This document shows, piece by piece, positions 1 to 8,400 of a stretch of 64,000 nucleotides of DNA. The notes beneath the pieces are model-generated. The model had not been told where the DNA came from. It did not search any database and saw only the letters and a program-made list of their open reading frames with translations. Both the position numbers and the translations under genes were made by a program. The first letter of the stretch is position 1. Every line of letters starts with the position of its first letter. Source of the stretch: Flavobacterium sp. ASW18X. Lineage in GTDB: Bacteria; Bacteroidota; Bacteroidia; Flavobacteriales; Flavobacteriaceae. The stretch spans positions 248,001 through 312,000 of the forward strand of contig NZ_SWKK01000008.1 of the NCBI RefSeq assembly GCF_005144745.1, given 5' to 3'.

Positions 1-1
1 C

Positions 2-547
2 ACGCAACTTTTTGACATCATTATTATGTTTGGTGCCGGGACAGGGCTCATTTTTATATTAAGATGGTTTTGGTGGCGAATCAATGCTTGGAGCGAGATT
101 GTTGCCATGTTTTTCTCTGGAGTAATTTCCATAGTTTTTTGGCAATTAGAAGAACCACTATTTTTAGCCGATGACGCTATTTTTCCTGTTTGGAGTAAAT
201 TTTTGTTGGTGGTGTTATTAACTACCCTAGTATGGTTGGCAATTACATTCTTAACCAAACCAGAAGACCTTCAAGTTCTAAAAGCTTTTTATCAACGTAC
301 GCAGCCTGGAGGTCCTGGCTGGAAAAAAATCCGGGCAGAGGTAGGAATAACAGAAAATATAAAATGGTCAGTTCCGTCTGGGATTTTGGCCATGTTAGTC
401 AGCTCCTTGTTGGTGTATGGTTGTCTGTTTGCTACAGGAAATTGGATTTACGGTTACTATGAGCTAGCAAGTATTTTAACAAGTGTGGTAATTATCGCTG
501 CTGTTCTCTTAAAAAAGATCTGGAGCGGTATGAAGGATGTATTCTAA
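2..547 (+). CDS. Sodium:solute symporter, C-terminal part (5' end outside window)
   Basis: The reading frame is already open at base 2, upstream of the first ATG at 26, so this is the C-terminal end of a longer gene. About 181 residues are visible. They contain several hydrophobic segments (roughly residues 15-35, 65-85, 125-145 and 155-172 of the visible part) separated by polar loops, including a loop with TKPED and PGGPGWKK that is typical of the C-terminal region of SSS-family sodium/solute symporters in Bacteroidetes. The family carries small solutes such as sugars, amino acids or nucleosides with Na+ across the inner membrane. The substrate cannot be told from this fragment. The gene ends two bases before the stop of the convergent ribE. 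Family assignment is by resemblance of the C-terminus only. Confidence 0.7.
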   Translation, partial: TQLFDIIIMFGAGTGLIFILRWFWWRINAWSEIVAMFFSGVISIVFWQLEEPLFLADDAIFPVWSKFLLVVLLTTLVWLAITFLTKPEDLQVLKAFYQRTQPGGPGWKKIRAEVGITENIKWSVPSGILAMLVSSLLVYGCLFATGNWIYGYYELASILTSVVIIAAVLLKKIWSGMKDVF

Positions 548-549
548 CT

Positions 550-1140
550 CTAATCTCTTAACTCCAATAAACGTGCAACGTATTTACCAATAACATCAAA
601 CTCCAAGTTTACTTGCGTCCCCACGGTATACGTGTGGAAGCAAGTATGCTCATGAGTATAAGGGATTATGGCTACGCTAAAACTATCTTTCTTAGAGTTG
701 ACAACCGTCAAACTAACCCCGTCTACGGTAATAGAACCTTTTTCTATGGTTACATTGGTTTTGGCTGGGTCGTAGCTAAATGTATATTCCCAGCTGCCAT
801 CTTTCTCAGAAACGGCAGTACATACAGCGGTTTGATCTACATGGCCTTGAACAATATGCCCATCTAGTCTAGTATTCATCAACATAGCTCGTTCTAGATT
901 TACCTTTTTACCAACTTCTAAAGTGCCAAGATTTGTTTTTTGTAGCGTTTCTTCAATTGCTGTTACGGTATAAGTTTCATCCGTTAAAGAAACAACTGTT
1001 AAGCAAACTCCATTATGAGAAACACTTTGGTCAATTTTAAGTTCTGAGACCAGAGAAGAATCAACCGTAATATGCAAATTACCTCCTTCTTTCTCCAATC
1101 CAGTGATGGTACCTAAGGTTTCTATAATCCCAGTAAACAT
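550..1140 (-). CDS. ribE: Riboflavin synthase, alpha chain
   Basis: This 196-residue protein catalyses dismutation of two 6,7-dimethyl-8-ribityllumazine molecules to riboflavin, the last step of riboflavin synthesis, in the cytoplasm. It starts with MFTGIIE, the signature N-terminus of the family, and shows the expected internal duplication: two lumazine-binding halves, about residues 1-97 and 98-190. The second half carries GHIVQGHVD near its start and GSITVDGVSLTV, mirroring HNGVCLTV in the first half. Length matches the family (about 200). It is transcribed divergently from pdxA across a 58-bp gap and converges with the symporter gene. The symbol ribE follows E. coli usage; some species call it ribC or ribB. 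Confidence 0.95.
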   Translation of the reverse strand: MFTGIIETLGTITGLEKEGGNLHITVDSSLVSELKIDQSVSHNGVCLTVVSLTDETYTVTAIEETLQKTNLGTLEVGKKVNLERAMLMNTRLDGHIVQGHVDQTAVCTAVSEKDGSWEYTFSYDPAKTNVTIEKGSITVDGVSLTVVNSKKDSFSVAIIPYTHEHTCFHTYTVGTQVNLEFDVIGKYVARLLELRD

Positions 1141-1198
1141 GTCTTTTTAAATTTAGCTAGCTTTGTAATTGTAAAAATAAGTATAGTAAAGCGTAATT

Positions 1199-2260
1199 AT
1201 GAGTGAAGCTGCAAAAATTAAGCTAGGAATTTCAATTGGCGATATTAATGGTATTGGGTGCGAGGTTGCCCTAAAATCATTTTTAGACCCAAGAATGCTA
1301 GATTTTTGCACTCCTATCTTATATGCATCTAATAAGGTAATATCAGAGCAGAAAAAAAGGCTACAGTTAGATATTTCCTTTCAAGGTATTTCTAACGCAG
1401 AAAAAGCGCAGGATGGCAAAATAAACGTTTGTAATGTTTGGAAAGAACAACCTAGACTTCAATTTGGTAAGGCTACGGAAGACGGTGGCACGTATGCTAT
1501 AAAATCGTTAAGGGCAGCTACAAAGGCATTAAAAAACGGCGAAATAGATGTGCTGGTTACGGCGCCTATCAACAAGAACAATATACAAGCAGAGGATTTT
1601 AAATTTCCAGGTCATACAGATTTTTTAGCTCAGGAACTAGGAGGTAATAGTCTAATGTTTATGGTGACAGAGGATATTAAGGTAGGCCTATTAACAGATC
1701 ATATAGCCGTTAAAGAAGTGGCTAATGAGATTACTACTAAATTAGTGCGAGATAAGGTTTTTACGATGATGAAGTCTTTAAGGGAAGATTTTGCAATAAG
1801 AAAACCTAAAATAGCTTTGCTGGGTATAAACCCACACAGTGGTGACAACGGCACTATTGGTGATGAGGATGATAAAATTATGAAGCCAGCCATTGAATCT
1901 CTTTTTAATGAAGGGCATTTAGTCTACGGACCGTATGCTGCAGACAGTTTTTTTGGTAGTAAAGCTCACGAAAGTTTTGATGCTGTAATAGCAGCCTATC
2001 ACGATCAAGGATTAATACCTTTTAAAACACTTGCCTTTGGCAAAGGAGTTAATTTTACTGCCGGATTGTCTAAAGTACGTACAAGTCCTGACCATGGAAC
2101 GGCTTATGAAATTGCAGGGAAAGGCCAAGCAGATCCAAGTTCTTTTACAGAAGCAATTTTTATGGCGCTTAAAATTTTTAGGAACAGACAGGAGTTTACA
2201 GAACTGACAGAAAATCCGCTTAAAAAGCATCATCCTAAAAAAAGAACAAAAACGCAATAA
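1199..2260 (+). CDS. pdxA: 4-hydroxythreonine-4-phosphate dehydrogenase
   Basis: PdxA oxidises 4-phosphohydroxy-threonine with NAD+ in the DXP-dependent route to pyridoxal phosphate. The 353-residue protein has the family hallmarks: GISIGDINGIG at the N-terminus, VTAPINK, the metal-site segment PGHTDFLA (about residue 140), NPHSGDNG (about 212) and AYHDQGLIPFK (about 268), and TSPDHGTAYEIAG towards the C-terminus. The tail ends in a basic KKHHPKKRTK stretch. The gene stands alone between ribE (divergent) and the DUF177-rpmF-fabH-acc cluster, which has its own promoter. Several cofactor-synthesis genes sit together here (riboflavin, PLP), but nothing indicates co-transcription. Confidence 0.95.
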   Translation: MSEAAKIKLGISIGDINGIGCEVALKSFLDPRMLDFCTPILYASNKVISEQKKRLQLDISFQGISNAEKAQDGKINVCNVWKEQPRLQFGKATEDGGTYAIKSLRAATKALKNGEIDVLVTAPINKNNIQAEDFKFPGHTDFLAQELGGNSLMFMVTEDIKVGLLTDHIAVKEVANEITTKLVRDKVFTMMKSLREDFAIRKPKIALLGINPHSGDNGTIGDEDDKIMKPAIESLFNEGHLVYGPYAADSFFGSKAHESFDAVIAAYHDQGLIPFKTLAFGKGVNFTAGLSKVRTSPDHGTAYEIAGKGQADPSSFTEAIFMALKIFRNRQEFTELTENPLKKHHPKKRTKTQ

Positions 2261-2273
2261 ATGTTAATATTTA

Positions 2274-2303
2274 TTGGGTATATGTAAATAAATAGTATCT
2301 TTG
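2274..2303 (+). promoter_or_regulatory. Bacteroidetes-type promoter for DUF177-rpmF
   Basis: A -33 TTG (2274-2276) is followed after 19 nt by TATCTTTG (2296-2303), an exact match to the -7 consensus TAnnTTTG of Bacteroidetes primary sigma factor promoters. The start codon of the DUF177 gene is 40 nt further on, leaving a short leader. Assignment is by motif and spacing only. Confidence 0.75.
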
Positions 2304-2343
2304 CACCCGCCTTAAGGGCTGGTACACAAACATTAAGTGTAAA

Positions 2344-2886
2344 ATGAAGCAGACGAAAGCATTTTATATTCCATTTGCGGGATTAAAATTAGGTAAGCAC
2401 ACGTTTGAGTACAATGTTGATAATAAGTTCTTTGAGTCTTTTGGTTATCAAGAGTTTAATGATGCTGATATTGCTATTACAGCAGAGCTCAACAAAATGA
2501 ACACCATGATGGAGTTCCAGTTTGATGCAAAAGGTACGGTAAATGTTAATTGTGACGTTACTAATGAACCTTTTAATCAACAGATTGATGCAACAATGCA
2601 TTTGGTGGTGAAGTTTGGAGAAGAATTTAATGATGAAGATGATGAAATTCTAATCTTACCTCACGGAGAACACCAAGTGAATATAGCACAATACTTGTAT
2701 GAAATGTTGGTGTTAGCAGTGCCTCAAAAAAGAGTGCACCCGGGTGTAGAAGACGGCACATTAGATTCTCCAATGCTAGACAAGCTAGAGGAGTTGCAAC
2801 CAAAGATAGAAGAGAATACAATAAAAAAAGAAGACAATACCGACCCAAGATGGGACGGACTTAAAAAGTTATTAACGGATAAATAG
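2344..2886 (+). CDS. YceD/DUF177-family protein
   Basis: This 180-residue acidic protein belongs to the YceD/DUF177 family, which in many bacteria sits directly upstream of rpmF, as it does here (6-nt gap to rpmF). In other species the family has been linked to 23S rRNA accumulation, so a ribosome-assembly role is plausible but is not shown by the sequence. Visible marks include KFGEEFNDEDDEILILP and the IAQYLYEMLVLAVP segment, the latter matching the conserved IDLSxxVREELLLALP-like region of the family. The C-terminus is lysine-rich and ends DPRWDGLKKL, a common ending in this family. An exact TAnnTTTG promoter lies just upstream. Confidence 0.85.
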   Translation: MKQTKAFYIPFAGLKLGKHTFEYNVDNKFFESFGYQEFNDADIAITAELNKMNTMMEFQFDAKGTVNVNCDVTNEPFNQQIDATMHLVVKFGEEFNDEDDEILILPHGEHQVNIAQYLYEMLVLAVPQKRVHPGVEDGTLDSPMLDKLEELQPKIEENTIKKEDNTDPRWDGLKKLLTDK

Positions 2887-2892
2887 GTAACA

Positions 2893-3093
2893 ATGGCACA
2901 TCCTAAGAGAAAAATATCGAAAACGAGAAGGGATAAAAGGAGAACCCACTACAAAGCTACCATGCCAACAATTGCTCAAGATAGTGTAACTGGTGAAATG
3001 CACCTTTACCACAGAGCGCACTGGCACGAGGGTAAATTGTACTATCGTGGAAAAGTACTTATAGATAAGACAGAAGAAGAAACTGCTGCATAA
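2893..3093 (+). CDS. rpmF: 50S ribosomal protein L32
   Basis: A 66-residue basic protein with the L32 N-terminus [17 protein letters not shown]. It has no cysteine, so it is the zinc-independent form rather than the four-cysteine form. It follows DUF177 by 6 nt, the usual arrangement. A hairpin with a seven-T run lies 24 nt after the stop, so most transcription probably ends here before fabH. The C-terminus is acidic (DKTEEETAA), which is common in Bacteroidetes L32. Confidence 0.96.
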   Translation: MAHPKRKISKTRRDKRRTHYKATMPTIAQDSVTGEMHLYHRAHWHEGKLYYRGKVLIDKTEEETAA

Positions 3094-3116
3094 GTACACG
3101 GTATTAAGAATAAACG

Positions 3117-3150
3117 ACTCCCGGAATGTTAAAATTGCGGGAGTTTTTTT
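3117..3150 (+). terminator. Intrinsic terminator after rpmF
   Basis: ACTCCCG (3117-3123) pairs with CGGGAGT (3138-3144), followed by TTTTTT to 3150. It separates the ribosomal-protein transcript from fabH. Confidence 0.8.
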
Positions 3151-3266
3151 ATGGATATACTTTAAAGGTCATCTAACTTAATTTTAGCGAGGAATGTCAT
3201 AAAAAATGAGTAATTTTCGCCAAAATTGAGGCTTTTTTGGCCTTTTTTGTTAAAAACGACTTAAAA

Positions 3267-4262
3267 ATGGGTAAAACTACAGCAGCCATAACCGCTGTGG
3301 GGGCATATGTTCCCGATCATATTTTAACCAACAAAATGTTGGAGTCCATGGTAGAGACCAATGACGAATGGATTACCACCAGAACGGGGATTAAAGAACG
3401 TAGAATACTAAAAGAAGAAGGAAAGGGGACATCTTTTATGGCCATTAAGGCTGCGGAAGACTTAATCAACAAATCTAATTTAGACCCTAAAGAGATAGAT
3501 ATGGTGTTGGTAGCTACGGCTACTCCAGATTTACAAGTGGCAGCTACTGCAGCTTATGTTGCGTCAGAAATTGGTGCAGAAAATGCTTTTGCTTACGATT
3601 TACAAGCGGCTTGTTCTAGTTTTCTGTACGGAATGTCTACCGCATCTAGCTATATAGAATCTGGTCGTTACAAAAAGATACTTTTAATTGGAGCAGATAA
3701 AATGTCTTCCATTATAGATTATACAGATCGTGCAACTTGTATCATTTTTGGTGATGGTGCAGGAGCTGTGTTATTTGAGCCCAACCAAGAAAGTCTTGGT
3801 TTGCAAGATGAATACTTGCGTTCTGATGGTATTGGTAGAAACTTCCTAAAAATAGACGCAGGTGGTTCTATTTTACCTGCCAATGAAGAAACGGTAAAAA
3901 ACAAACAGCATTACGTATTCCAAGACGGTAAAACGGTTTTTAAGTTTGCGGTATCTAATATGGCAGATGTATCTGCTAAAATTATGGAACGTAACAATCT
4001 TACGGAGCAAGATGTACAATGGTTAGTACCACACCAAGCTAACAAACGTATTATAGATGCTACAGCTAATAGAATGGGGGTAAGCTCAGAAAAAGTAATG
4101 ATGAATATTCAACGTTATGGTAATACTACCTCTGCCACGCTTCCACTATTATTGGCAGATTATGAAAAACAACTAAAAAAAGGAGATAATCTAGTATTCG
4201 CTGCTTTTGGTGGTGGTTTTACTTGGGGTTCCATTTACCTAAAATGGGCATACAATTCTTAA
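3267..4262 (+). CDS. fabH: Beta-ketoacyl-ACP synthase III
   Basis: FabH condenses acetyl-CoA with malonyl-ACP (or a branched primer in organisms making iso fatty acids) to start type II fatty acid synthesis. The 331-residue protein has the catalytic triad of the family: Cys in LQAACSSF (about residue 116), His in VPHQAN (about 250) and Asn in YGNTTSA (about 280). I chose the ATG at 3267 (MGKTTAAI) because homologues begin there. An upstream ATG at 3237 would add ten residues (MAFFVKNDLK) that resemble no family N-terminus. The gene follows a terminator, so it probably has its own promoter in 3151-3266. It leads directly into accB and accC, the acetyl-CoA carboxylase subunits that make its malonyl substrate. 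Confidence 0.95.
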   Translation: MGKTTAAITAVGAYVPDHILTNKMLESMVETNDEWITTRTGIKERRILKEEGKGTSFMAIKAAEDLINKSNLDPKEIDMVLVATATPDLQVAATAAYVASEIGAENAFAYDLQAACSSFLYGMSTASSYIESGRYKKILLIGADKMSSIIDYTDRATCIIFGDGAGAVLFEPNQESLGLQDEYLRSDGIGRNFLKIDAGGSILPANEETVKNKQHYVFQDGKTVFKFAVSNMADVSAKIMERNNLTEQDVQWLVPHQANKRIIDATANRMGVSSEKVMMNIQRYGNTTSATLPLLLADYEKQLKKGDNLVFAAFGGGFTWGSIYLKWAYNS

Positions 4263-4288
4263 TTTAGAACTAAATAAATCAATTATAA

Positions 4289-4777
4289 ATGGATATTAAG
4301 GAAATTCAGAGTCTAATCAAATTTGTAGCCAAATCTGGTGCAAGTGAAGTTAAGCTAGAGATGGAGGATATTAAAATCACCATCAGAACAGGCTCACAAG
4401 GTTCTGGTGGGGAGACCACTATCGTTCAACAAATTCCTATGGCACAAGCACCAATGGCAGCTGCTCCAGCAGCTCCAGCGCCAGCACAAGCACAAACTCC
4501 TGCGGCAGAGGCTCCAAAGGCAGAGGACGATTCCAAATATATTACCATTAAGTCCCCTATCATAGGTACTTTCTACAGAAAACCCTCTCCAGATAAACCT
4601 GCTTTTGTAGAAGTAGGCAAGGATATCAAGGTTGGCGATGTATTGTGTGTTATAGAGGCTATGAAGCTTTTTAATGACATTGAATCAGAAGTATCTGGTA
4701 AAATTGTTAAGATTTTAGTGGACGATTCTTCTCCAGTAGAATTTGATCAACCATTGTTCTTGGTAGATCCTAGTTAA
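4289..4777 (+). CDS. accB: Biotin carboxyl carrier protein of acetyl-CoA carboxylase
   Basis: AccB carries the biotin that shuttles carboxyl groups between AccC and the carboxyltransferase. The 162-residue protein has the standard three parts: an N-terminal domain (1-50), a flexible Ala/Pro-rich linker (about 51-78, with many APAAPAPA-like repeats) and a C-terminal biotinyl domain with the motif EAMKL, in which Lys126 is the biotinylation site. It lies 26 nt after fabH and 92 nt before accC, in the usual order. Length matches the family. Confidence 0.96.
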   Translation: MDIKEIQSLIKFVAKSGASEVKLEMEDIKITIRTGSQGSGGETTIVQQIPMAQAPMAAAPAAPAPAQAQTPAAEAPKAEDDSKYITIKSPIIGTFYRKPSPDKPAFVEVGKDIKVGDVLCVIEAMKLFNDIESEVSGKIVKILVDDSSPVEFDQPLFLVDPS

Positions 4778-4869
4778 TAAAAATTCTAATGTTCAATCCC
4801 TAAAAGTTGGGGGCAAATCTTTGTTGCTTTAGCACAAGGTTGGCGAGTTGAATTTTTAAACAAAGAATT

Positions 4870-6222
4870 ATGTTCAAGAAAATATTGATTGCCAATAGGG
4901 GAGAAATTGCACTTAGAGTTATCCGTACTTGTAAAGAGATGGGTATTAAAACAGTAGCAGTTTATTCTAAGGCAGATGAAGAAAGCTTGCACGTTCGTTT
5001 TGCGGACGAGGCTGTATGTATAGGTCCCGCGCCTAGTTCGGAGTCTTACCTAAAAATTCCGAACATTATTGCTGCTGCGGAAATTACCAATGCAGATGCT
5101 ATACATCCAGGTTACGGATTCTTATCAGAAAACTCTAAATTCTCTAAGATTTGTGCTGAGCACGATATAAAATTCATTGGAGCTTCTGGAGAACAGATAG
5201 ATAAGATGGGAGATAAGGCTACCGCTAAAGAAACTATGAAAAAAGCTGGCGTACCTACGGTACCTGGTTCAGAAGGTCTTTTAAAAGATGTAGCCCATGC
5301 CAAAAAGGAAGCCGGGAAAATGGGGTATCCTGTGATGATTAAAGCTACTGCAGGTGGTGGCGGTAAGGGAATGCGTGCCATTTGGTCAGAGGAAGAAATG
5401 GAGAAGAACTTTGAAAGTGCTGTAAACGAAGCCAAAGCTGCTTTTGGTAACGGTGGTATGTACATGGAGAAGTTGATAGAAGAACCCCGCCATATAGAAA
5501 TACAGGTAGTGGGTGATCAGTATGGAAAAGCATGCCATTTATCAGAAAGAGATTGTTCTGTACAACGTAGACACCAGAAATTAACGGAAGAAACACCTTC
5601 TCCGTTTATGACGGATAAGTTAAGAGATGATATGGGGGCTGCAGCCGTAAAAGCCGCAGAATACATTAAATATGAGGGTGCAGGTACGGTAGAATTTTTG
5701 GTAGACAAGCACAGAAACTTCTACTTTATGGAGATGAACACGCGTATACAGGTAGAGCACCCTATTACAGAACAAGTTATAGATTACGATTTAATTCGCG
5801 AACAAATACTTGTAGCAGCGGGTGTGCCAATTTCTGGTAAAAACTATATGCCAAAATTACATTCTATAGAATGTAGAATTAATGCGGAAGACCCGTTTAA
5901 TGACTTTAGACCGTCTCCGGGTAAGATTACAACATTACATACGCCTGGAGGGCATGGAGTACGTCTAGATACGCATGTGTATAGTGGGTACATAATTCCA
6001 CCAAATTATGATTCTATGATTGCTAAATTAATTACCACTGCCCAAACAAGGGAAGAGGCTATTAATAAAATGCGTAGAGCTCTAGATGAGTTTGTGATAG
6101 AAGGTGTGAAAACTACAATCCCCTTCCATAGACAATTAATGGATCATCCAGATTATTTGGCGGGAAATTATACCACCAAATTTATGGAAGATTTTACCAT
6201 GGAAGACAAGTATAAAGATTAG
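4870..6222 (+). CDS. accC: Acetyl-CoA carboxylase, biotin carboxylase subunit
   Basis: AccC uses ATP and bicarbonate to carboxylate the biotin on AccB, the first half-reaction of malonyl-CoA formation. The 450-residue protein starts [14 protein letters not shown], has the ATP-grasp glycine loop [12 protein letters not shown] (about residue 158) and the [16 protein letters not shown] segment (about 288) that holds catalytic and metal-binding residues. Length matches E. coli AccC (449). The transcript ends at a strong hairpin whose T-run touches the start codon of the next gene. Confidence 0.97.
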   Translation: MFKKILIANRGEIALRVIRTCKEMGIKTVAVYSKADEESLHVRFADEAVCIGPAPSSESYLKIPNIIAAAEITNADAIHPGYGFLSENSKFSKICAEHDIKFIGASGEQIDKMGDKATAKETMKKAGVPTVPGSEGLLKDVAHAKKEAGKMGYPVMIKATAGGGGKGMRAIWSEEEMEKNFESAVNEAKAAFGNGGMYMEKLIEEPRHIEIQVVGDQYGKACHLSERDCSVQRRHQKLTEETPSPFMTDKLRDDMGAAAVKAAEYIKYEGAGTVEFLVDKHRNFYFMEMNTRIQVEHPITEQVIDYDLIREQILVAAGVPISGKNYMPKLHSIECRINAEDPFNDFRPSPGKITTLHTPGGHGVRLDTHVYSGYIIPPNYDSMIAKLITTAQTREEAINKMRRALDEFVIEGVKTTIPFHRQLMDHPDYLAGNYTTKFMEDFTMEDKYKD

Positions 6223-6229
6223 TATATTG

Positions 6230-6253
6230 CCCCCGTTAATTCGGGGGTTTTTT
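6230..6253 (+). terminator. Intrinsic terminator after accC, abutting the next start codon
   Basis: CCCCCG (6230-6235), loop TTAATT, CGGGGG (6242-6247) and six T (6248-6253). The ATG of the following gene begins at 6254, so the predicted release point coincides with that start codon. Confidence 0.85.
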
Positions 6254-7366
6254 ATGGAATTTAGTTACTGGGAAAAAAAGCAATGGTTTACCCAAATAGA
6301 TGTGGCTATTAAAGGTAGTGGTATTGTTGAACTTAGCACAGCTATTTATATAAAAAAGAACCATCCAGAATACAAAATTTTAATTTTAGAAAGAGGAGTT
6401 TTGCCCCAAGGCGCTAGTACCAAAAATGCTGGCTTTGCTTGTTTTGGGAGCATTTCTGAGCTTTTATCAGATTTAAATAATCATACTCCAGAAGAAATCT
6501 ATTCTTTAGTAGAGCAGCGTTATAATGGCATTCAGCAATTACGTGGATTAGTGGGCGATAAAACCCTTGATTTTCAAGTTCACGGCGGACATGAAGTTTT
6601 TTTAGAGAAAGACATACATGTTTATGAAGAATGTAAAGAAAAAATGGGATTCTTTAATGAACTTCTACATCCTATCTTTAATAAAGATGTTTTTAGACTA
6701 ATGCCAAATACCTACAAGTTTGCCTCTGTTTTATCTAATTATATTACACATATAGAAGAGGGTCAAATTAATACAGGAGCAATGCTTTATGGATTATTAA
6801 AAAAGGCGCAATCCATGGGCATTCAAATGGTAAATGGTATAGAAGTTCTCCAGATAGAAGACCAAACTAATCAAGTAAACATTGAGACCAATCTTAATTG
6901 CTTTACTGCTGCTAAAATTTGTGTAACAACAAACGGGTTTGCATCTCAATTGTTAAAGTTAGATGTAAAACCTGCACGGGCTCAGGTATTAATTACCCAG
7001 CCAATACATCAACTACCAATTCAAGGTACCTTTCATTTAGAACAGGGGTATTATTATTTTAGAAATATAGATAATCGAATACTTTTGGGGGGTGGTAGAA
7101 ACTTGGACATAGCTGGTGAAACCACAACAGCATTTGGGAAAACAGCTGTCATTCAGGAGCAATTAGAACAATTATTAAAACACACAATTCTACCCAATAA
7201 GGAGGTTATTATTGACCATAGATGGAGTGGAATTATGGGGGTAGGGCAACAAAAAAAACCTATTATAAAGGCTGTGAGTCCCAATGTGTACTGTGGTGTG
7301 CGAATGGGCGGTATGGGTATTGCTATTGGGGCCGCTGTAGGTAAAGAATTGGCAAATTTAATTTAG
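6254..7366 (+). CDS. FAD-dependent oxidoreductase, DAO family
   Basis: A 370-residue protein resembling glycine/D-amino-acid oxidases (DAO family). It has an N-terminal FAD-binding beta-alpha-beta unit after SYWEKKQWF, the acidic end of the second strand in KILILERG (Glu that binds ribose), GASTKNAGFACFGS for FAD phosphate contacts, and a C-terminal GGMGIAIGAAVGKELA. The nucleotide-binding motif is unusual: residues 20-26 read KGSGIVE, so the third glycine of GxGxxG is Glu26, although the downstream LSTA is normal. The substrate is unknown. I use the ATG at 6254 because the upstream TTG at 6227 would run through the accC terminator hairpin and because homologues start near the FSYWE segment. 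It is followed 4 nt later by a GreA-like gene. Confidence 0.8.
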   Translation: MEFSYWEKKQWFTQIDVAIKGSGIVELSTAIYIKKNHPEYKILILERGVLPQGASTKNAGFACFGSISELLSDLNNHTPEEIYSLVEQRYNGIQQLRGLVGDKTLDFQVHGGHEVFLEKDIHVYEECKEKMGFFNELLHPIFNKDVFRLMPNTYKFASVLSNYITHIEEGQINTGAMLYGLLKKAQSMGIQMVNGIEVLQIEDQTNQVNIETNLNCFTAAKICVTTNGFASQLLKLDVKPARAQVLITQPIHQLPIQGTFHLEQGYYYFRNIDNRILLGGGRNLDIAGETTTAFGKTAVIQEQLEQLLKHTILPNKEVIIDHRWSGIMGVGQQKKPIIKAVSPNVYCGVRMGGMGIAIGAAVGKELANLI

Positions 7367-7370
7367 GTTG

Positions 7371-7820
7371 ATGGGTATGAAGGAACAAGTATATCAATTT
7401 GCAGTAAATTTTGTAGACCAAAAAATAAGCGGTTTACAGCTTGCTTTACAAGATATTGTACAAGCTTTAACTTCAGAAACTAAAAGTACAGCAGGGGACA
7501 AGCACGAAACAGGACGAGCCATGTTACAATTAGAAAGAGAAAAACTAGGTAAACAATTGGCAGAAGTAGAAAAAATGAAATTGGTCTTGCAAAAGGTTAA
7601 TCCTAACATCCCCTCAGAAAAAGTTGCATTAGGGGCCTTGGTAGCTACACAAACTTGCTATTACTATATTTCTATTTCTGCGGGTAAGTTTATAGGTTTA
7701 GAAAAGCCAACGTATTGTATTTCAGCAGCCACTCCTATTGCTCAATTACTTCTTGGAAAGAAGGCAATGGATAGTTTTACTTTTAATAATATTGATAACA
7801 CTATCCTAGCTGTTTTTTAA
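7371..7820 (+). CDS. GreA/GreB-like protein
   Basis: A 149-residue protein with an N-terminal helical hairpin (about residues 5-75) and a C-terminal FKBP-like fold resembling GreA/GreB. The tip of the hairpin carries TAGDKHETGRAM, an acidic/basic stretch at the place where Gre factors hold the acidic residues that reach the RNA polymerase active site through the secondary channel. The C-terminal part has VALGALVAT, ISAATPIAQLLLGKK and a final beta strand. Close relatives in flavobacteria are sometimes mislabelled 3-oxoacyl-ACP synthase. A role in transcript cleavage or another secondary-channel function is inference. Start is either ATG 7371 or ATG 7377; the gene is coupled to the preceding oxidoreductase. 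Confidence 0.65.
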   Translation: MGMKEQVYQFAVNFVDQKISGLQLALQDIVQALTSETKSTAGDKHETGRAMLQLEREKLGKQLAEVEKMKLVLQKVNPNIPSEKVALGALVATQTCYYYISISAGKFIGLEKPTYCISAATPIAQLLLGKKAMDSFTFNNIDNTILAVF

Positions 7821-7995
7821 CGCTTGATTTACCTTTTGGTAAACTATCTACTGATGCAAAACTGTAATTTTAAAACATCAATAAGTTGATAGAATTATCC
7901 TACAAAACACAGTGTATCTAAAGCAATATTTAATGCTAAGATTATAAAGTGATGTACTGGTTATAAGGACTACAGTTTTAGGAATATTTATTTTT

Positions 7996-8400
7996 TCATT
8001 CTATATTCGGCCGCTTGCGAAGTTCCTTTTTCCAAGCGGTCTTTTTCTTGCTATTAATTCGCTTTTCTTTAGCGGCTCTAGTGGGTCTAGTGGCTTTTCT
8101 CTTTTTAGGAATGTACAATGCACCTTGTAATAAGGTGAACAGCTTTGCAGTAACTATTTCTTTGTTCTTATGCTGGCTACGTGTATCTTCTGCTTGAAGA
8201 ATTAATATGTTTTCCTTTGAAAGTTTTGGACCTAGTTTAGAGATGATTCTTTCTTTCTCCACCTCAGATAATCCTTGGGATTCCATAATGTTAAAATAGA
8301 CTTCTACCTTGGTGGCTACTTTGTTAACGTTTTGCCCGCCAGCACCGCTACTTCTTGCAGCCTTGTATTGTAATTCTTTAAGAATAATAGTCTTTAGCAT
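7996..8400 (-). CDS. arfB: Peptidyl-tRNA hydrolase ArfB (ribosome rescue)
   Basis: ArfB (YaeJ/ICT1) releases nascent chains from ribosomes stalled without a stop codon. The 134-residue protein has the class-I release-factor GGQ motif in RSSGAGGQNVNK (about residues 16-27) and a basic C-terminal tail (KKRKATRPTRAAKEKR, then KKTAWKKELRKR), which in this family inserts into the empty mRNA channel. Its start overlaps the end of the upstream ABC ATPase gene by 23 bp, so the two are probably translated together. Confidence 0.92.
   Translation of the reverse strand: MLKTIILKELQYKAARSSGAGGQNVNKVATKVEVYFNIMESQGLSEVEKERIISKLGPKLSKENILILQAEDTRSQHKNKEIVTAKLFTLLQGALYIPKKRKATRPTRAAKEKRINSKKKTAWKKELRKRPNIE

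Noticed and set aside
5112-5465. 117-codon frame antisense to accC
   Set aside because: Lies fully within a well-supported gene on the opposite strand; composition is that of a reverse-complement shadow.
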